Part shown: positions 9,129 through 17,948 of the stretch, in pieces
Layout: each line of letters starts with the position of its first letter
Numbering within the stretch: position 1 is the stretch's first letter
Source: Clostridium omnivorum
GTDB lineage: Bacteria; Bacillota; Clostridia; Clostridiales; Clostridiaceae
Direction of reading: 5' to 3'
DNA length: 64,000 nucleotides
Assembly (NCBI RefSeq): GCF_026012015.1
Contig: NZ_BRXR01000001.1
Location: forward strand, 2,167,501 to 2,231,500
Notes under the pieces: model-generated
Database searches by the model: none
What the model was told of the DNA's origin: nothing
What the model saw: only the letters and a program-made list of their open reading frames with translations
Made by a program: the position numbers and the translations under genes

Positions 9129-9506
9129 ATGAGAATTTTAATTTCAAACTCATCTGGAGAGCCAATATACGAGCAAATTATAAATCAGATTAAAAGTGCT
9201 ATTTTGACAGAGGAGCTCACTGCAGGAGAACCGCTGCCATCTATAAGAAATTTGGCTCAGGAGCTGAGAATAAGTGTTATTACTACGAAGAGGGCTTATG
9301 AGGAGCTGGAAAAGGAAGGCTTTATTGAAACTATACCGGGAAAGGGATCCTATGTGTCTTCTCAAAACAAGGAATTGCTTAAGGAAAAAAGACTTAAGGG
9401 ACTAGAGGAAAAACTTTTAGAAGCCATCGATGAAAGCAAAATCCTTGAGTTATCTTTAGATGAATTAAAAGAAATGCTGACGGTGCTCTATGATATGAGC
9501 AAATAA
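9129..9506 (+). CDS. GntR-family (YtrA-like) transcriptional regulator
   Basis: This 125-aa protein has an N-terminal winged helix: PIYEQIINQIKSAI, LPSIRNLAQELRISVITTKR and GFIETIPGKGSYV. A short helical C-terminal tail serves for dimerisation, the layout of the YtrA subfamily, which lacks a ligand domain. The start is ATG 9129, since GGAGCAG lies 7 nt upstream and the operator ends at 9098. Members repress ABC transporter operons and respond to cell-wall antibiotics. The following three ABC genes fit this. Confidence 0.88.
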   Translation: MRILISNSSGEPIYEQIINQIKSAILTEELTAGEPLPSIRNLAQELRISVITTKRAYEELEKEGFIETIPGKGSYVSSQNKELLKEKRLKGLEEKLLEAIDESKILELSLDELKEMLTVLYDMSK

Positions 9507-9537
9507 GCTGTAGTATCATTGGTTAGGAGATAAAAGC

Positions 9538-9686
9538 CTTAAATGGACCTTTACGGGGTTTAAGGGTTAAATGACCTTAAAAGGATAATTTAGATAATGA
9601 TAATTAGCGTTATAAATTACCATGGACACTTGACGATGAGAATAGGCACGGTTAAGTTAACCCGTGCGACCACTAATAAGGAGGAG
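9538..9686 (+). other. Structured leader element before the ABC operon (repeat family with purE/purH leaders)
   Basis: The 183-bp gap between GntR and the ATPase holds TTAAATGGACCTTTACGGGG (9539-9558) and, at its 3' end, a hairpin GCACGG...CCGTGC (9648-9669) followed by GTGCGACCACTAATAAGGAGG. Both parts recur, slightly changed, in front of purE at 21888-21992. The element delivers the ribosome site of the next gene. It could be an RNA regulator of translation or a dispersed repeat; no known riboswitch class is recognised. Confidence 0.45.
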
Positions 9687-9689
9687 TAT

Positions 9690-10544
9690 ATGAGTACAAT
9701 ATTAGAGGTTAAGAACCTTAGAAAAGAATATAAGGATTTTACACTTAAAAATATAAACTTTACTTTGGAAAGAGGATATATAATGGGCTTTATTGGACCA
9801 AATGGTGCAGGAAAGAGTACTACCATAAAGCTTATTATGAATTTAATAAAGAAGAATGCTGGAGAAATTAAAGTATTTGGTTTAGATAATATAAAAAATG
9901 AAAGGGAAGTTAAACAAAAGATAGGTTTTGTTTATGATGAAAATTATTACTATGATGAACTTACTATTAATGAAATAAAAACTATAATATCACCTTTTTA
10001 TAGACAGTGGGATAATGCAGCCTTTAACAATTATTTAAAGCAATTTGACTTGGATCCAAAGAAAAAGGTAAAGGCTCTTTCAAAAGGAATGAAGATGAAA
10101 TTATCTCTAGCAGTGGCGCTATCCCATAAGGCTGAGCTAATAATTATGGATGAGCCAACCTCAGGCTTAGATCCTGTGTTTAGGAGCGAAATATTAGATA
10201 TATTATATTCTCTTATACAGGATGAGAGTAAAAGCATATTTTTCTCAACACACATAACTACAGATTTGGAAAAAATCGCAGACTATATAACCTTTCTTAA
10301 CAATGGAGAAATAGTATTTTCAAGTCCTAAGGATGAGATTTTAGACAGTTATGCGCTAATAAAGGGTGGAAAAGAGCTATTAGATGCTGATACAAAAAAA
10401 GAGTTTATAACAGTTAGGGAAAATGCCTTTGGTTTTGAGGCACTAACAAATAATTTAAATAAAGTTAAAAGAGTATTTGGTGATAAGATAATTATTGAAA
10501 AGCCATCCCTTGAAGATATTATGGTCTATACAGTGAGAAAATAG
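9690..10544 (+). CDS. ABC transporter ATP-binding protein
   Basis: This 284-aa ATPase has Walker A GPNGAGKST, the signature LSKGMKMKLSL, Walker B LIIMDEPTSGLDP and the H-loop STH. The C-terminal part is the domain usual in YtrB/EcsA-type single-subunit ATPases. The start is ATG 9690, directly behind AAGGAGGAGTAT; the in-frame extension to 9597 is the untranslated leader element. It pairs with the two ABC-2 permeases that follow and is probably under GntR control. Confidence 0.9.
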   Translation: MSTILEVKNLRKEYKDFTLKNINFTLERGYIMGFIGPNGAGKSTTIKLIMNLIKKNAGEIKVFGLDNIKNEREVKQKIGFVYDENYYYDELTINEIKTIISPFYRQWDNAAFNNYLKQFDLDPKKKVKALSKGMKMKLSLAVALSHKAELIIMDEPTSGLDPVFRSEILDILYSLIQDESKSIFFSTHITTDLEKIADYITFLNNGEIVFSSPKDEILDSYALIKGGKELLDADTKKEFITVRENAFGFEALTNNLNKVKRVFGDKIIIEKPSLEDIMVYTVRK

Positions 10545-10556
10545 GGAGGATATATT

Positions 10557-11210
10557 ATGGTTAATTTAATTTTTAAGGATATTCTTATACAAAAGAAAAC
10601 TGTTATGTATATGCTTTTGTATATAGTGTTTGCTATATTTTTTATGCAAGGAGTAGGCTCCAATGCATTATATGTATTAATTACAGTTACCATTGCTTTT
10701 ACAGTATCTTCAGGAGCTTTTGCCATAGATGAAAAGTATGGAAGTGAAAAAGTTATGGCAAGTCTTCCTATTACAAGGAATCAAATGGTTCAAGCTAGGT
10801 ATTTATCTGTTTTCGTATATGCAGCAGCTTCAATTTTGATAATGGCTTTAATTGGAGCAGTAGCTAATTTGTTAAATGTACAGTTTATAAAGCTAGATTA
10901 TATTACGCTAGCAGTTATAAAGAAAATATTAGTTTCCTGTGTGCTTGTAACCAGTATTAGCTACCCAGTGTATTTTAAGTTTGGATATACTAAAGCAAGA
11001 ATTGCTAGCTTTATTATTTTCTTTGCATTTTTTACATCAGTAGTTACAGTGGCTGAAAATGTAAGTGATGGAGATGCGTCTTCATTTTTAAGCTTTATAA
11101 ATGGTCTATCTAGTGGTAGTCTTCAGCTTGTGGGAGGGTTAGTGCTACTATTAATCTTCGTAGTATCATACTTTATTTCTATTAACTGCTATGAAAGCAA
11201 AGAATTATAG
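10557..11210 (+). CDS. ABC-2 type permease subunit 1
   Basis: This 217-aa integral membrane protein has about six hydrophobic helices (residues about 14-32, 36-56, 80-105, 120-142, 147-170, 190-212). The loop DEKYGSEKVMASLPITRNQM is the typical ABC-2 coupling region. The start has AGGGAGGATATATT upstream and lies 12 bp behind the ATPase. It is a diverged paralogue of the next gene, so the exporter probably has two different permeases with one ATPase. Confidence 0.82.
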   Translation: MVNLIFKDILIQKKTVMYMLLYIVFAIFFMQGVGSNALYVLITVTIAFTVSSGAFAIDEKYGSEKVMASLPITRNQMVQARYLSVFVYAAASILIMALIGAVANLLNVQFIKLDYITLAVIKKILVSCVLVTSISYPVYFKFGYTKARIASFIIFFAFFTSVVTVAENVSDGDASSFLSFINGLSSGSLQLVGGLVLLLIFVVSYFISINCYESKEL

Positions 11211-11221
11211 AGAGGTTTATT

Positions 11222-11884
11222 ATGTATAATTTAGTGATTAAGGAGTTTTTACTTCAAAAAAAGTATATGATAATTTATGTACTTTATGGAATAGGAATAG
11301 CAGCAGCAGCTTGTTTTACGCCAGGCATAGTTTCCAATTTCTTTTATGTTTTTTATATAACCACAGCTTCCTATTTATCCGTTATGTATTCTAATGGATA
11401 TGAAATGAAGGGGCAAAGCGAAGTAATGCTGAACAGTCTGCCAGTTAATAGAGAGCAAATAATAAATGCAAAATATATATATCTACAAATTCTTATAATA
11501 TTATATTCCATTTTAATACTGATTTTTTCCTTTATTGCAAGAGTTATCAATATAAATAGTACGGCCGCATTTAACATTAATATGTATGTTATTAGCTTCA
11601 TAGTACTTGGTTTAGTATTTTCTATTTATTATCCTCTGTATTTTAAACTAGGAAGAGAAAAACTTAGAGTAGTTACATTATTTTTCTACTTAATAATATT
11701 TATATCTCCTGAATTTTATAGCAAAGCAGCAAGAAATCCTGAAAAGTATCACTTAGTTAAGGTTCTTACTTTTGTAACTGATAATACAGATTTGGTTTTG
11801 ATTAGTTTGTCTGCCGTTGTTATATTACTTTTAATTGCATCCAGCAGCATATCTACTAGAATATATAAAAATAAGGAGTTTTAG
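11222..11884 (+). CDS. ABC-2 type permease subunit 2
   Basis: This 220-aa membrane protein has the same helix spacing as the preceding gene and the matching loop EVMLNSLPVNREQIINAKYI. It lies 11 bp downstream with GAGAGGTTTATT as ribosome site. It is the last gene of the GntR operon and is followed by a hairpin terminator. Substrate unknown; the YtrA-type context suggests stress or cell-envelope antibiotics. Confidence 0.8.
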   Translation: MYNLVIKEFLLQKKYMIIYVLYGIGIAAAACFTPGIVSNFFYVFYITTASYLSVMYSNGYEMKGQSEVMLNSLPVNREQIINAKYIYLQILIILYSILILIFSFIARVININSTAAFNINMYVISFIVLGLVFSIYYPLYFKLGREKLRVVTLFFYLIIFISPEFYSKAARNPEKYHLVKVLTFVTDNTDLVLISLSAVVILLLIASSSISTRIYKNKEF

Positions 11885-11911
11885 TGGTAGGGTAGTTTAT
11901 GTCCTACCACT
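11884..11911 (+). terminator. Terminator of the GntR-ABC operon
   Basis: GTGGTAGG (11884) pairs with CCTACCAC (11903), followed by TTTATTTAT. The stem starts in the stop codon of the last permease. Confidence 0.7.
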
Positions 11912-11928
11912 TTATTTATATGTCAAAG

Positions 11929-12010
11929 TGTGTCAAAGGGACGTTTCGCATGGCATATTTGACAAGCATAAGGAATGATAGTGTGTCAAACGAAACGTCC
12001 CCGTGGCACG
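11929..12010. repeat. REP-like palindromic element
   Basis: GTGTCAAAGGGACGTTTCG and TGTCAAACGAAACGTCCCC face each other; GGGACGTTTCG (11938-11948) is perfectly repeated in inverse at 11991-12001. The core GGGACG(G/T)TT also begins the inverted repeats flanking the Y1-transposase gene at 6.7-7.9 kb. It lies between convergent transcription units. It is probably a REP/BIME-type sequence mobilised by such a transposase. Confidence 0.6.
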
Positions 12011-12018
12011 TAGCACAA

Positions 12019-12525
12019 CTAATAGCTAATTCTCTTCAGAGCAAGGGAAACAGCATTATAGAGGACTAAACATGCTGCTGTATTTATCAAGGCTGCAGGG
12101 GCGACAACAGTTAATACTAAGGCTGAGAAAGGCGCTGGAAGTCCAAAGAATAGTAGGGCTGTTCCTAAAAATACAAGCCCACTAATTAGAGTTCCAATAA
12201 AGGCTATAATAGCCATTTGAACTTGAGAATTTAACTTGTTTTTAGTAAGCCTATATAGTATAAATACAACGTTACAGGTTACTAGTTTATCAACAATGTT
12301 AGCGACTTGACCACCTGGGAAAGTAGTAGTTAGTGCAGTAAATATACCTGCAGCAGCACCTACAATTAGAGCTAATTTATAGTCATCGCCCAGAAAAATT
12401 GCAATGAACATCATGCTTAAAAAAAAGTCTGGTTTCATGCCCATAAATATGGCTGGAACTATTTGATGGAGTATTAATCCTATGGCCAGCAGTAGTGAGC
12501 TTAAAACTAATTTTCTTAAATTCAT
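12019..12525 (-). CDS. trpP: Tryptophan transporter TrpP (S-component-like)
   Basis: This 168-aa hydrophobic protein has about five helices. The N-terminus matches the TrpP family (LRKLVLSSLLLAIGLILHQI, then GMKPDF). Family members import tryptophan and are often tryptophan-regulated. A T-box leader whose specifier reads TGG (Trp) lies directly upstream, which independently supports tryptophan. The start ATG has AAGGAGAAATGTATT upstream. The REP-like element lies just behind its 3' end. Confidence 0.9.
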   Translation of the reverse strand: MNLRKLVLSSLLLAIGLILHQIVPAIFMGMKPDFFLSMMFIAIFLGDDYKLALIVGAAAGIFTALTTTFPGGQVANIVDKLVTCNVVFILYRLTKNKLNSQVQMAIIAFIGTLISGLVFLGTALLFFGLPAPFSALVLTVVAPAALINTAACLVLYNAVSLALKRISY

Positions 12526-12621
12526 AATACATTTCTCCTTTAAAATAAATATTTTAATTTGCCACCAGTCAGATGAATCTTCATTTCAAACCATGCTTAA
12601 TACCCCCTTTCAAAGCAAAAT

Positions 12622-12656
12622 AAAAAACCTTCACCCTAAAAAAATAGGGCGAAGGT
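12622..12656 (-). terminator. Regulated terminator of the trpP T-box leader
   Basis: On the minus strand ACCTTCGCCCT pairs with AGGGTGAAGGT around a T-rich loop, followed by TTTTTT. The T-box bulge sequence lies just before it, so it competes with the antiterminator. Confidence 0.88.
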
Positions 12657-12900
12657 ATAATCCGCGGTACCACCTAAATTATGCCTAAATAAGGCATCAC
12701 TCTTTCAGATACTAAATAATATCCTATCCCTTTTAACGGTGGGCCTCCGTTAAGTACTACTCTCCAAGTCTGGATTTCGGCTTACTTCTACCAGGTCCAT
12801 TCACTGTAGGCTTTTGTACTGAGTTCACACCATCCTCAGCTCTCTGAAACTAAACTTTACAGCTACTCTTCCTGATCCACGAATTTATTTCCATAAATTA
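12657..12900 (-). promoter_or_regulatory. T-box riboswitch specific for tRNA-Trp
   Basis: The T-box motif AGGTGGTACCGCGG is at 12662-12675 (minus strand), ahead of a terminator. In stem I the specifier region reads GTGAATGGACC, placing TGG (Trp) at 12797-12799. Uncharged tRNA-Trp would pair with the specifier codon and the TGGT bulge and allow read-through into trpP. The 5' boundary is approximate. Confidence 0.92.
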
Positions 12901-12956
12901 GATAGATTATAACATGATATATACACTAAAGCAATGTGTATTTATTGGAAATATGA

Positions 12957-12988
12957 AAAAGGAAAGCCAACGTAGAGGCTTTCCTTTT
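12957..12988 (-). terminator. Terminator of cstA
   Basis: AAAAGGAAAGCC and GGCTTTCCTTTT form a 12-bp stem with an 8-nt loop, 28 bp behind the cstA stop. On the minus strand the stem ends in TTTT. Confidence 0.85.
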
Positions 12989-13015
12989 GAGAACAATATA
13001 AATTTTACAATTAAA

Positions 13016-14803
13016 TTAAGCTACTTCATTATCTTTTATGGCCATATTAATTTTTTTAATTTCCTTAATCCAAACCTTTATACTTTCAGCAATTATTACT
13101 AAAAGCATTAATATTAATATTCCTGAAAGCACTGCTAAAATAGTTTTATTATTTGGCAAATAATTTGTAAATATATTTGTAAAGGATGCGGAAAGCGTTA
13201 CTATTGCTATAAATATCATTGGTATTATAGTTATCATAGCATATTTTTGCTTGCCCATTTTTATTATTACGGTTGTACCTATGGCAAAGGCTATAGCTGC
13301 TAGAGTTTGATTAGCTACACCAAACAATGGCCATATTGTAGATATATTTCCTGTGTATAATAGATATCCCCAGGATGCTGACATTAAGGCGCTGAAGAAG
13401 ATTATATTAAACCAAGAATTTTTATTGGCTAATGGTTTATAAGCTTGTCCAAATAAATCTTGAAGCAGATATCTACCTATTCTTGTTCCTGCATCGATAG
13501 TTGTTAATATAAATAGTGCTTCGAACATAATGCAGAAGTGGTACCAGTATGCCATTAGATGACTTAATCCAGGGATTTTATAAAATACATAGGACATACC
13601 TACTGCTAAAGAAACTGATCCACCTGGTCTTCCAGCAAGGTTTTCACCAACTAGCTTAGATAAGAAGCCTAATTCATGAGGCACCATATTTAGTTTTGCA
13701 AAGGCTGCTGGCAGTGAGTTGATTGCAAAGTAATCAGCTGTTGGAAGTACTGTAGCTGCTATAAGTGCCATTAAAGCTATAAATGATTCAAGAAGCATAG
13801 CTCCATAGCCAATTGGAAGGATATCTCTTTCATTGCTAATAAGCTTAGGGGTGGTTCCCGAACCAATTAGAGCATGGAAGCCTGATAGTGCACCGCAGGC
13901 AATGGTAATAAATAAGAATGGAAATACTTTACCTGGAATAACAGGTCCGCCTCCGTGTACAAATTGTGTAACTGCAGGCATTTGTAGTACAGGTCTTACA
14001 AAAATGATACCTAACGCTAAAGCACCGATAACACCGATTTTCATATATGTGCTTAGATAGTCTCTTGGTAAAAGTAATAGCCAAACTGGAAGCGCTGCTG
14101 CAAGGAAGCCGTAAACCGCAAGGATAAGTGACATCTGTTTAGCAGAGAATGTTAAATATCTAGCTAGAGCAGTGTGCTCAATATAAGGACCAGCAATAAC
14201 TCCAACCAGGATTAATGCCATACCTATAAGCGTAGCCTCTCCTATTTTACCAGGACGTATAAATTTTAAATATATGCCCACTAATATAGCAACTGGGATG
14301 GTAAATCCTACTGTGAAAGTACCCCATGGGCTGTTATAAAGTGAATTAACAACTGGTATTCCTAGACCAGCCATAGTTATTATAAGAATAAATAATACCG
14401 CTATTGAAGTTACTAAGCCCATTTTCTTTCCAAAATAAATTTTTGCGATTTCTGCTATGGATTGTCCATCATGTCTAACTGAAGCAAACAGTACTACAAT
14501 GTCATGTACAGCACCAGCAAGTACTCCGCCAATCAATATCCATAGTGTACCGGGAAGAAAACCAAATTGTGCTGCAAGTACTGGTCCTATTAGTGGTCCA
14601 GCACCAGCAATAGCTGCAAAGTGATGTCCAAGAAGCACCCATTTATTTGTAGGCACATAGTCTCTTCCATCGTTGTGAACTTCAGAAGGTACTTTTTTGC
14701 TTTCATCAAGGGCCAGTACTTTTGCTGCAATAAAAGCCCCATAAGTTCTGTAAGCGATAATCAGCACTAAAAGTCCAATAATAACTAATACTATAGAATT
14801 CAT
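13016..14803 (-). CDS. cstA: Carbon starvation protein CstA family transporter
   Basis: This 595-aa protein has about 16 hydrophobic helices and the CstA signatures near the N-terminus (DGRDYVPTNKWVLLGHHFAA, GAGPLIGPVLAAQ) and the DIVVLFASVRHDGQSIAE loop. Relatives (CstA, BtsT) take up pyruvate or peptides at carbon limitation. It is divergent from a LytS/LytR pair; in enterobacteria the BtsS/BtsR (LytS/LytR type) system controls btsT, so the same logic is likely here. The start has AGAGAGGGTAAAAT upstream. Confidence 0.93.
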   Translation of the reverse strand: MNSIVLVIIGLLVLIIAYRTYGAFIAAKVLALDESKKVPSEVHNDGRDYVPTNKWVLLGHHFAAIAGAGPLIGPVLAAQFGFLPGTLWILIGGVLAGAVHDIVVLFASVRHDGQSIAEIAKIYFGKKMGLVTSIAVLFILIITMAGLGIPVVNSLYNSPWGTFTVGFTIPVAILVGIYLKFIRPGKIGEATLIGMALILVGVIAGPYIEHTALARYLTFSAKQMSLILAVYGFLAAALPVWLLLLPRDYLSTYMKIGVIGALALGIIFVRPVLQMPAVTQFVHGGGPVIPGKVFPFLFITIACGALSGFHALIGSGTTPKLISNERDILPIGYGAMLLESFIALMALIAATVLPTADYFAINSLPAAFAKLNMVPHELGFLSKLVGENLAGRPGGSVSLAVGMSYVFYKIPGLSHLMAYWYHFCIMFEALFILTTIDAGTRIGRYLLQDLFGQAYKPLANKNSWFNIIFFSALMSASWGYLLYTGNISTIWPLFGVANQTLAAIAFAIGTTVIIKMGKQKYAMITIIPMIFIAIVTLSASFTNIFTNYLPNNKTILAVLSGILILMLLVIIAESIKVWIKEIKKINMAIKDNEVA

Positions 14804-14987
14804 ATTTTACCCTCTCTTTCTTATTTTATAAAGTGGATAGTATGATAGGACGTCCTTTAAGATAATTAAATATTTAGGTTGATAACATGATAGCATGTAG
14901 AAAATTTTAAGAATATAAAATAAGTTTAAAGGTGAAAAAGATGGGGGTGAAATGCATTTTTCAGGGGGTGTTCAGCATGAGTTAAAC

Positions 14988-15067
14988 GTTTACTCTTGGC
15001 GCTTGAAAATGTTTACTTTGTTGGCATTAGTCGATTCATTGTAAGTATTGTAGAAATGCGCTATAAT
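14988..15067 (+). promoter_or_regulatory. cstA-lytS intergenic control region: direct repeats and lytS promoter
   Basis: GTTTACTCTTGGC (14988-15000) and GTTTACTTTGTTGGC (15011-15025) are direct repeats with a 23-bp period, the kind of paired site bound by LytTR regulators. Fourteen bp further on lies TTGTAA (15039), a 17-bp spacer and TATAAT (15062), a good promoter for lytS. The repeats could activate lytS, the divergent cstA, or both. The repeats are seen; binding is inferred. Confidence 0.5.
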
Positions 15068-15104
15068 TTTATCACAATATTAAAGTTATTAAGGAGAATG
15101 CTGT

Positions 15105-16739
15105 ATGTTATTACTGCAACTTTTTGAAAAGATGTCTCTTATTGCTTTGGCTGCTTTTATTTTCAGCCAGACAAGAATGTTTAATAACTTAATTAAAGAT
15201 AAAGTAGAGCTAAGAGATAAATTCATTATGATATTATTCTTTAGTGCGGTAGCAATTATAGGAACATATATGGGGATTGATGTAGGTCCACATGCTTATG
15301 CAAATACAAGGCCAATTGCTGTTATTACAGCAGGATATATTGGTGGTCCTGTAGTAGGTCTTATAGTTGGCGCTGTGGCTGGTTTGCATAGATATTCACT
15401 TGGAGGATTTACTGCTTTTTCCTGCGGTGTAGCTTCTATATTTGAAGCCTTGGCAGGGGTAGCCGTAAGGAAATACTCAAAAGGTAATAAATTTAATATT
15501 TTAGGGGCATTTTCAGCAGGGCTTATAGGTGAGATTTTTCAAATAATCATAATACTTATTTTTGCAAGACCTCTGCAAAATGCTATAGAGCTTGAAAAGG
15601 TAATAGCGCTTCCAATGATATTTGTAAATACTATTGGAGTAATGGTCTTTGTTAAAATAATAGAAAACGTTAGAGAAGATTATAACAGAAGAACTATGGT
15701 TGTAGCTCATGAGATACTCACAATTGCAAAGAAAACCTTGGAGCATATGAAAAAAGGATTCAACAAGAGCACAGCGGAAAATGTTGCTGAAATAATATTC
15801 AATTATAGTAATATAAGAGGTGTTTTTTTAGGTGATGAAAAAGGTTTTTTGGCTTATAAAGGACGGACCTTAGATGAAGAGGCATTAAAAAGAGAGGTTG
15901 AAAAGTATTATAACTGTCCAGTTGGTAATATGTTTACAGTAATTAATGGAAAACGTGAATGTGTATTTTTGTGTACCCCTATTATAACTTCAGATGATCA
16001 ATTTAAAGGAGTGTTGGGGTTAAAGTTTAATTCCAAAAGAGAACTAGACGATTCTTCTATTGAACTTTCAAAGGAGCTTAGCAATCTTTTAGCCTCACAG
16101 ATAGAGCTGTATAATTTGAATAATTTAGCTCAAGAAGCATACGCAGCGGAAGTTAAAGCTTTGAGATCGCAGATTCATCCTCATTTTTTATTTAATGCTT
16201 TGAATACTATCGCTTCATTTTGTAGGACAAACCCAACTAAGGCTAGAGAACTTATAATAGACCTTTCTAACTTCTTTAGAACCACCCTTAAGAGGGAAGA
16301 AGACTTTGTTCCATTAAAAGATGAAATAGCACTAATTGAATCCTATATGTCTATTGAAAAAGCAAGGTTTGGAGAAAGAGTGAGTTTACAGCTAGAAATT
16401 AATAAAAATCTTCATGAGCTAAAGGTGCCAGTTTTTGTTCTTCAACCTTTAGTTGAGAACTGTATAAAACACGGCTTATCACCAAAGGTTGAGGGTGGAA
16501 GCATATTTGTACGTACTTATGATGAGCTTAGTAAAGTTAAATTTATGGTTGAAGATACAGGATGCGGAATAGCTGAGGAAAAATGCAGGGATATTTTGCA
16601 AAAGGGTAATGGAATTGGACTTAAAAATATTAATGAAAGACTTAAACTTATCTATGGCAATGAGTATGGCTTAACTATAAAAAGCAAGCTTAACCAAGGT
16701 ACTATCGTTGAGTTCTGTATACCAAAGGAGGAAGTTTAG
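15105..16739 (+). CDS. lytS: LytS-type sensor histidine kinase
   Basis: This 544-aa kinase begins with a 5TM-LYT sensor domain (residues about 5-190, with the motif NTRPIAV and ITAGYIGGPVVGLIVG). A GAF-like domain (about 200-335) follows, then a His_kinase domain with QIHPHFLFNALN (phospho-acceptor probably His360) and an HATPase with VENCIKHG and GNGIGLKN. Its cognate regulator starts 1 bp after its stop. The 5TM-LYT family senses pyruvate or cell-envelope state; the neighbouring cstA favours pyruvate. Confidence 0.9.
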   Translation: MLLLQLFEKMSLIALAAFIFSQTRMFNNLIKDKVELRDKFIMILFFSAVAIIGTYMGIDVGPHAYANTRPIAVITAGYIGGPVVGLIVGAVAGLHRYSLGGFTAFSCGVASIFEALAGVAVRKYSKGNKFNILGAFSAGLIGEIFQIIIILIFARPLQNAIELEKVIALPMIFVNTIGVMVFVKIIENVREDYNRRTMVVAHEILTIAKKTLEHMKKGFNKSTAENVAEIIFNYSNIRGVFLGDEKGFLAYKGRTLDEEALKREVEKYYNCPVGNMFTVINGKRECVFLCTPIITSDDQFKGVLGLKFNSKRELDDSSIELSKELSNLLASQIELYNLNNLAQEAYAAEVKALRSQIHPHFLFNALNTIASFCRTNPTKARELIIDLSNFFRTTLKREEDFVPLKDEIALIESYMSIEKARFGERVSLQLEINKNLHELKVPVFVLQPLVENCIKHGLSPKVEGGSIFVRTYDELSKVKFMVEDTGCGIAEEKCRDILQKGNGIGLKNINERLKLIYGNEYGLTIKSKLNQGTIVEFCIPKEEV

Positions 16740-17507
16740 TTGAATAAGATAAATTGTGTAATAGTTGAAGATGAAGTCCCAGCAGCACAAGAACTTAAAT
16801 ATATTTTAGAGCAGCATAAGGAATTATCAATTAAGGCCACAGCTTATGATGGAAATAATGGAATGAAAATTATAAAAGAAATAGAACCAGAAGTGGTGTT
16901 TTTAGATATAAATATGCCAGGAATAAACGGATTGGAATTGGCAAGGCAGATTAAAGAATTTAAAGAGAGTATAGCTATAATTTTTGTTACTGCCTATGAA
17001 CAGCATGCATTAGAGGCTTTCGAGGTAGAAGCTTTAGATTATGTTTTAAAGCCTTTTGATGAGATACGGATAGATAAAACAGTTGATAGGGTAGTCCACA
17101 AATACAGCTTTAATAAGCCGGAACTAGATATAGCGCTAAAAATGAATGAAATTATTACAAGGCTTACTGAAGAAGATAAAACTGCAAAAAAAGTGCCTTG
17201 TGAGCACAATGGAAAGATTGTGCTTATAGATATAAATGATATTTATTATTGTTATATTGAAGGCGAAAAGGTATATGTTAAAACAATAGATCAAAAATAT
17301 AGTGCCATATTTAATCTATGCAAACTGGAGGAAAAGACGAAATTCTTTAGGGCTCATAGAAGTTTTTTAGTCAATTTGAATAAGGTAAAAGAAATGTTTT
17401 CCTGGTTTAACGGAAGCTATAAAGTAGTTATGGATGATATAGAAAAGACTGAAATCCCAGTAAGCAGGAATAATGTTAAAAAATTAAGAAGTCTGCTAGA
17501 TATTTAG
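16740..17507 (+). CDS. lytR: LytR/AlgR-type response regulator (LytTR DNA-binding domain)
   Basis: This 255-aa protein has a receiver domain with EDE acidic cluster, Asp56 in FLDINMPG and Lys in VLKPFDE. A LytTR DNA-binding domain (about 150-250) follows, with FFRAHRSFLVNLNKV and EIPVSRNNVKKL. The start is TTG 16740, with AAAGGAGGA at 16724-16732. Candidate target repeats lie upstream of lytS at 14988-15025. It is cotranscribed with lytS. Confidence 0.92.
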   Translation: MNKINCVIVEDEVPAAQELKYILEQHKELSIKATAYDGNNGMKIIKEIEPEVVFLDINMPGINGLELARQIKEFKESIAIIFVTAYEQHALEAFEVEALDYVLKPFDEIRIDKTVDRVVHKYSFNKPELDIALKMNEIITRLTEEDKTAKKVPCEHNGKIVLIDINDIYYCYIEGEKVYVKTIDQKYSAIFNLCKLEEKTKFFRAHRSFLVNLNKVKEMFSWFNGSYKVVMDDIEKTEIPVSRNNVKKLRSLLDI

Positions 17508-17754
17508 CATGGATATTGAAGAATATACCCCGATATGCAATTAAATGGGCGATGTATTTTTATTCCAAATGGCACTGAACACCAAATGATTTATTTGTGC
17601 AGTAAAAGATATAGTTCGTAATGTGGCGAACTATGAAAGCGCTTTATTAAAATAATTTCTGAAAAATACGAATGATAACATAAATTTTTTGAAAAAATGT
17701 ATTGATTAGTTTTTGAATACATGATAGCATAGGTATATAAGAAAATTGAATATT
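17508..17754. other. Intergenic stretch lytR-purine leader
   Basis: No ORF or known RNA is seen. A palindrome ATAGTTCG/CGAACTAT lies at 17611-17634 without a T-run. TTGATT (17703) and TAGCAT (17726) with a 17-bp spacer could be the promoter of the purine leader that follows. Confidence 0.4.
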
Positions 17755-17828
17755 TTCATTCATATAATCCTGATAATATGGTTCAGGAGTTTCTACGAGG
17801 AAACCGTAAATTTTCCGTCTATGGGTGA
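17755..17828 (+). promoter_or_regulatory. Purine riboswitch aptamer, guanine/hypoxanthine type
   Basis: The conserved core is present: CATATAATCC, ATATGG, GTTTCTAC, CCGTAAA and CTATGGGTG. P1 forms from CATTCATA and TATGGGTG. The specificity position in J3/1 is C (as in the xpt guanine aptamer), not T as in adenine aptamers. The base just before it is T where xpt has A. A terminator lies 120 nt downstream, so ligand binding should switch off the pur operon. Confidence 0.93.
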
Positions 17829-17948
17829 GTGTGAAAAGTTAATATTTGCCACAATATGTATATTTGCGTGTTATAGTTCCCTTCTAGTATACTTAACATA
17901 TTCATAATATACTAATATTGTTGTGGTATTTATATATCATACTCTTTT

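Noticed and set aside
12914-13102. Plus-strand 62-aa ORF over the cstA terminator
   Set aside because: It covers the terminator and the 3' end of cstA, and has no homology or ribosome site.
17611-17634. ATAGTTCG/CGAACTAT palindrome as terminator of lytR
   Set aside because: There is no T-run on either strand; its role is unclear and it is only mentioned in the intergenic entry.
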